Source: Cupriavidus cauae
GTDB taxonomy: Bacteria; Pseudomonadota; Gammaproteobacteria; Burkholderiales; Burkholderiaceae
Reading direction: 5' to 3'
DNA: 64,000 nt
Assembly (NCBI RefSeq): GCF_008632125.1
Contig: NZ_VWRN01000019.1
Span: 99,606-163,605 of the forward strand
Shown here: in pieces, positions 63,476-64,000 of the stretch
Position numbering within the stretch: position 1 is the first letter of the stretch
How the letters are laid out: the number at the start of each line of letters is the position of its first letter
Notes under the pieces: generated by a model
Told to the model about the DNA's origin: nothing
Seen by the model: the letters and a program-made list of their open reading frames with translations, nothing else
The model's database searches: none
Made by a program: the position numbers and the translations under genes

Positions 63476-64000
63476 TCAAAGCGGCTCCAGCTCGCCGGTG
63501 GAGGCGGTGGTGGAGGCCGCGGCGGAGGTCGTGCCCGAGGAGCGTGCCGCCGCCTCTCGGGACGCGGTGCCGGGCTCGGCCTGCGCGGCCTGCATGGCCC
63601 GCCCGGCCTGCCCCTTGGGCGCGCCCGAAGCATCGAGCGCATCGGCCGCACCGACGGCACCGACCGCCTCGACTGCATCCACCGCATCCACCGTATCCAC
63701 CGCATCCACCGCATCGAGCGTGCCGACCATCAGCACATTGGCGCCATGCGCATCGCGCGGCAGTGGCACCTCGCGCAGCGTCATGCCCATGCCGCGCAGC
63801 AGCGCGCGCCATTCGTCGGCGGGCCGGCAGGTCAGCGGGCTGGTGCGGCCGGCGCGCAGCCACTGCACCACGCGATCGACCGCGCGGCTGTAGCGGGCCC
63901 GCCAGCCCGCGCTGGCGTCGCCGACGCGCATCAGCAACCGGCCCCCGGGCGCCAGGCAGCGCAGCGCGTCGCGCAGCAGCGCCTCCTGCGCGGGGCGGTC
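63476..64000 (-). CDS. Class I methyltransferase-like protein, 5' end outside window
   Basis: The open frame runs off the right edge, so only the C-terminal part (about 174 residues) is seen. APGGRLLMRVGDASAGWRAR and the following LRGMGMTLREVPLPRDAHGANVLMVG fit the end of a SAM-dependent methyltransferase Rossmann domain. The tail is a Val-Asp-Ala repeat followed by a Ser/Thr/Ala-rich stretch. A methyltransferase is a regular member of aryl polyene clusters, which supports the call. The active-site half lies beyond the window. Confidence 0.65.
   Translation of the reverse strand, partial: DRPAQEALLRDALRCLAPGGRLLMRVGDASAGWRARYSRAVDRVVQWLRAGRTSPLTCRPADEWRALLRGMGMTLREVPLPRDAHGANVLMVGTLDAVDAVDTVDAVDAVEAVGAVGAADALDASGAPKGQAGRAMQAAQAEPGTASREAAARSSGTTSAAASTTASTGELEPL
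63645..63719 (-). repeat. In-frame Val-Asp-Ala repeat in the methyltransferase tail
   Basis: Tandem 9-nt units (plus-strand ACCGCATCC-like) encode Val-Asp-Ala repeats, degenerate toward the 3' end of the gene. Confidence 0.85.

Overview
The window is a high-GC stretch that looks like a chromosome or large replicon of a betaproteobacterium of the order Burkholderiales (Cupriavidus/Bordetella-like). The reasons are two Bug-type tricarboxylate-receptor periplasmic proteins, many LysR/GntR/IclR/TetR regulators each beside a small catabolic operon, an Fdw-type formate dehydrogenase, OpgD, the hmgA-fahA pair and an aryl-polyene-type ketosynthase locus. I saw no rRNA, tRNA, CRISPR array, transposase or phage gene.

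Left part (0-9 kb): a phosphonoacetate module (GntR regulator, phosphonoacetate hydrolase phnA, phosphonoacetaldehyde dehydrogenase phnY), a DeoR regulator, gdhA with a good terminator, and a small membrane/SDR group (SDR-DoxX fusion, DUF2269). From 9.7 to 13.2 kb lies an unusual, less GC-rich locus on the minus strand. It holds two genes broken by single-base frameshifts, one of which encodes an F-box-like motif, a eukaryotic-type element expected in host-targeted effectors. Then comes opgD (13.7-15.3 kb).

Middle (15.6-51.2 kb): this part is dominated by what looks like one regulon. A 15-base element, TGATATATCACATAC, recurs six times, exactly or nearly so. It lies upstream of a PanE-like reductase, a GntR regulator, a sucCD-like operon, an operon of TPP enzyme / formyl-CoA transferase / NDP-forming acyl-CoA ligase / FAH protein, a 70-residue membrane protein and an OxlT-like oxalate/formate antiporter. 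A formate dehydrogenase (fused FdwB plus FdwA) follows OxlT. Together these suggest uptake of oxalate or a related acid, CoA activation, cleavage or decarboxylation to formyl-CoA, CoA transfer, and formate oxidation. The TPP enzyme looks more like a 2-hydroxyacyl-CoA lyase than classical oxalyl-CoA decarboxylase, so the exact substrate is open. Two other catabolic operons lie inside this part. One is a 2-aminoadipate to 2-oxoglutarate module (aminotransferase, HglS-type DUF1338 enzyme, FAD-linked D-2-hydroxyglutarate dehydrogenase) with a Bug receptor, a divergent LysR gene and a TauE permease. The other is an IclR-controlled acyl-CoA operon (enoyl-CoA hydratase, acyl-CoA ligase, Bug receptor, two acyl-CoA dehydrogenases).

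Right part (51-64 kb): an alpha/beta hydrolase and TetR gene share an identical 18-base operator. Then come an XRE regulator, a homogentisate branch (MBL-fold protein, FAD hydroxylase fused to DUF2783, hmgA, fahA), and at the edge part of an aryl-polyene-like cluster on the minus strand (dehydratase, chain-length factor, ketosynthase, methyltransferase cut by the window end).

A striking window-wide trait is the number of short tandem repeats. Many are in-frame 12-nt units inserted in conserved enzymes (Gly-Gly-Gly-Pro, Asp-Pro-Lys-Pro, Leu-Pro-Glu-Ser, Pro-Thr). Others are 8-36 bp units between genes.
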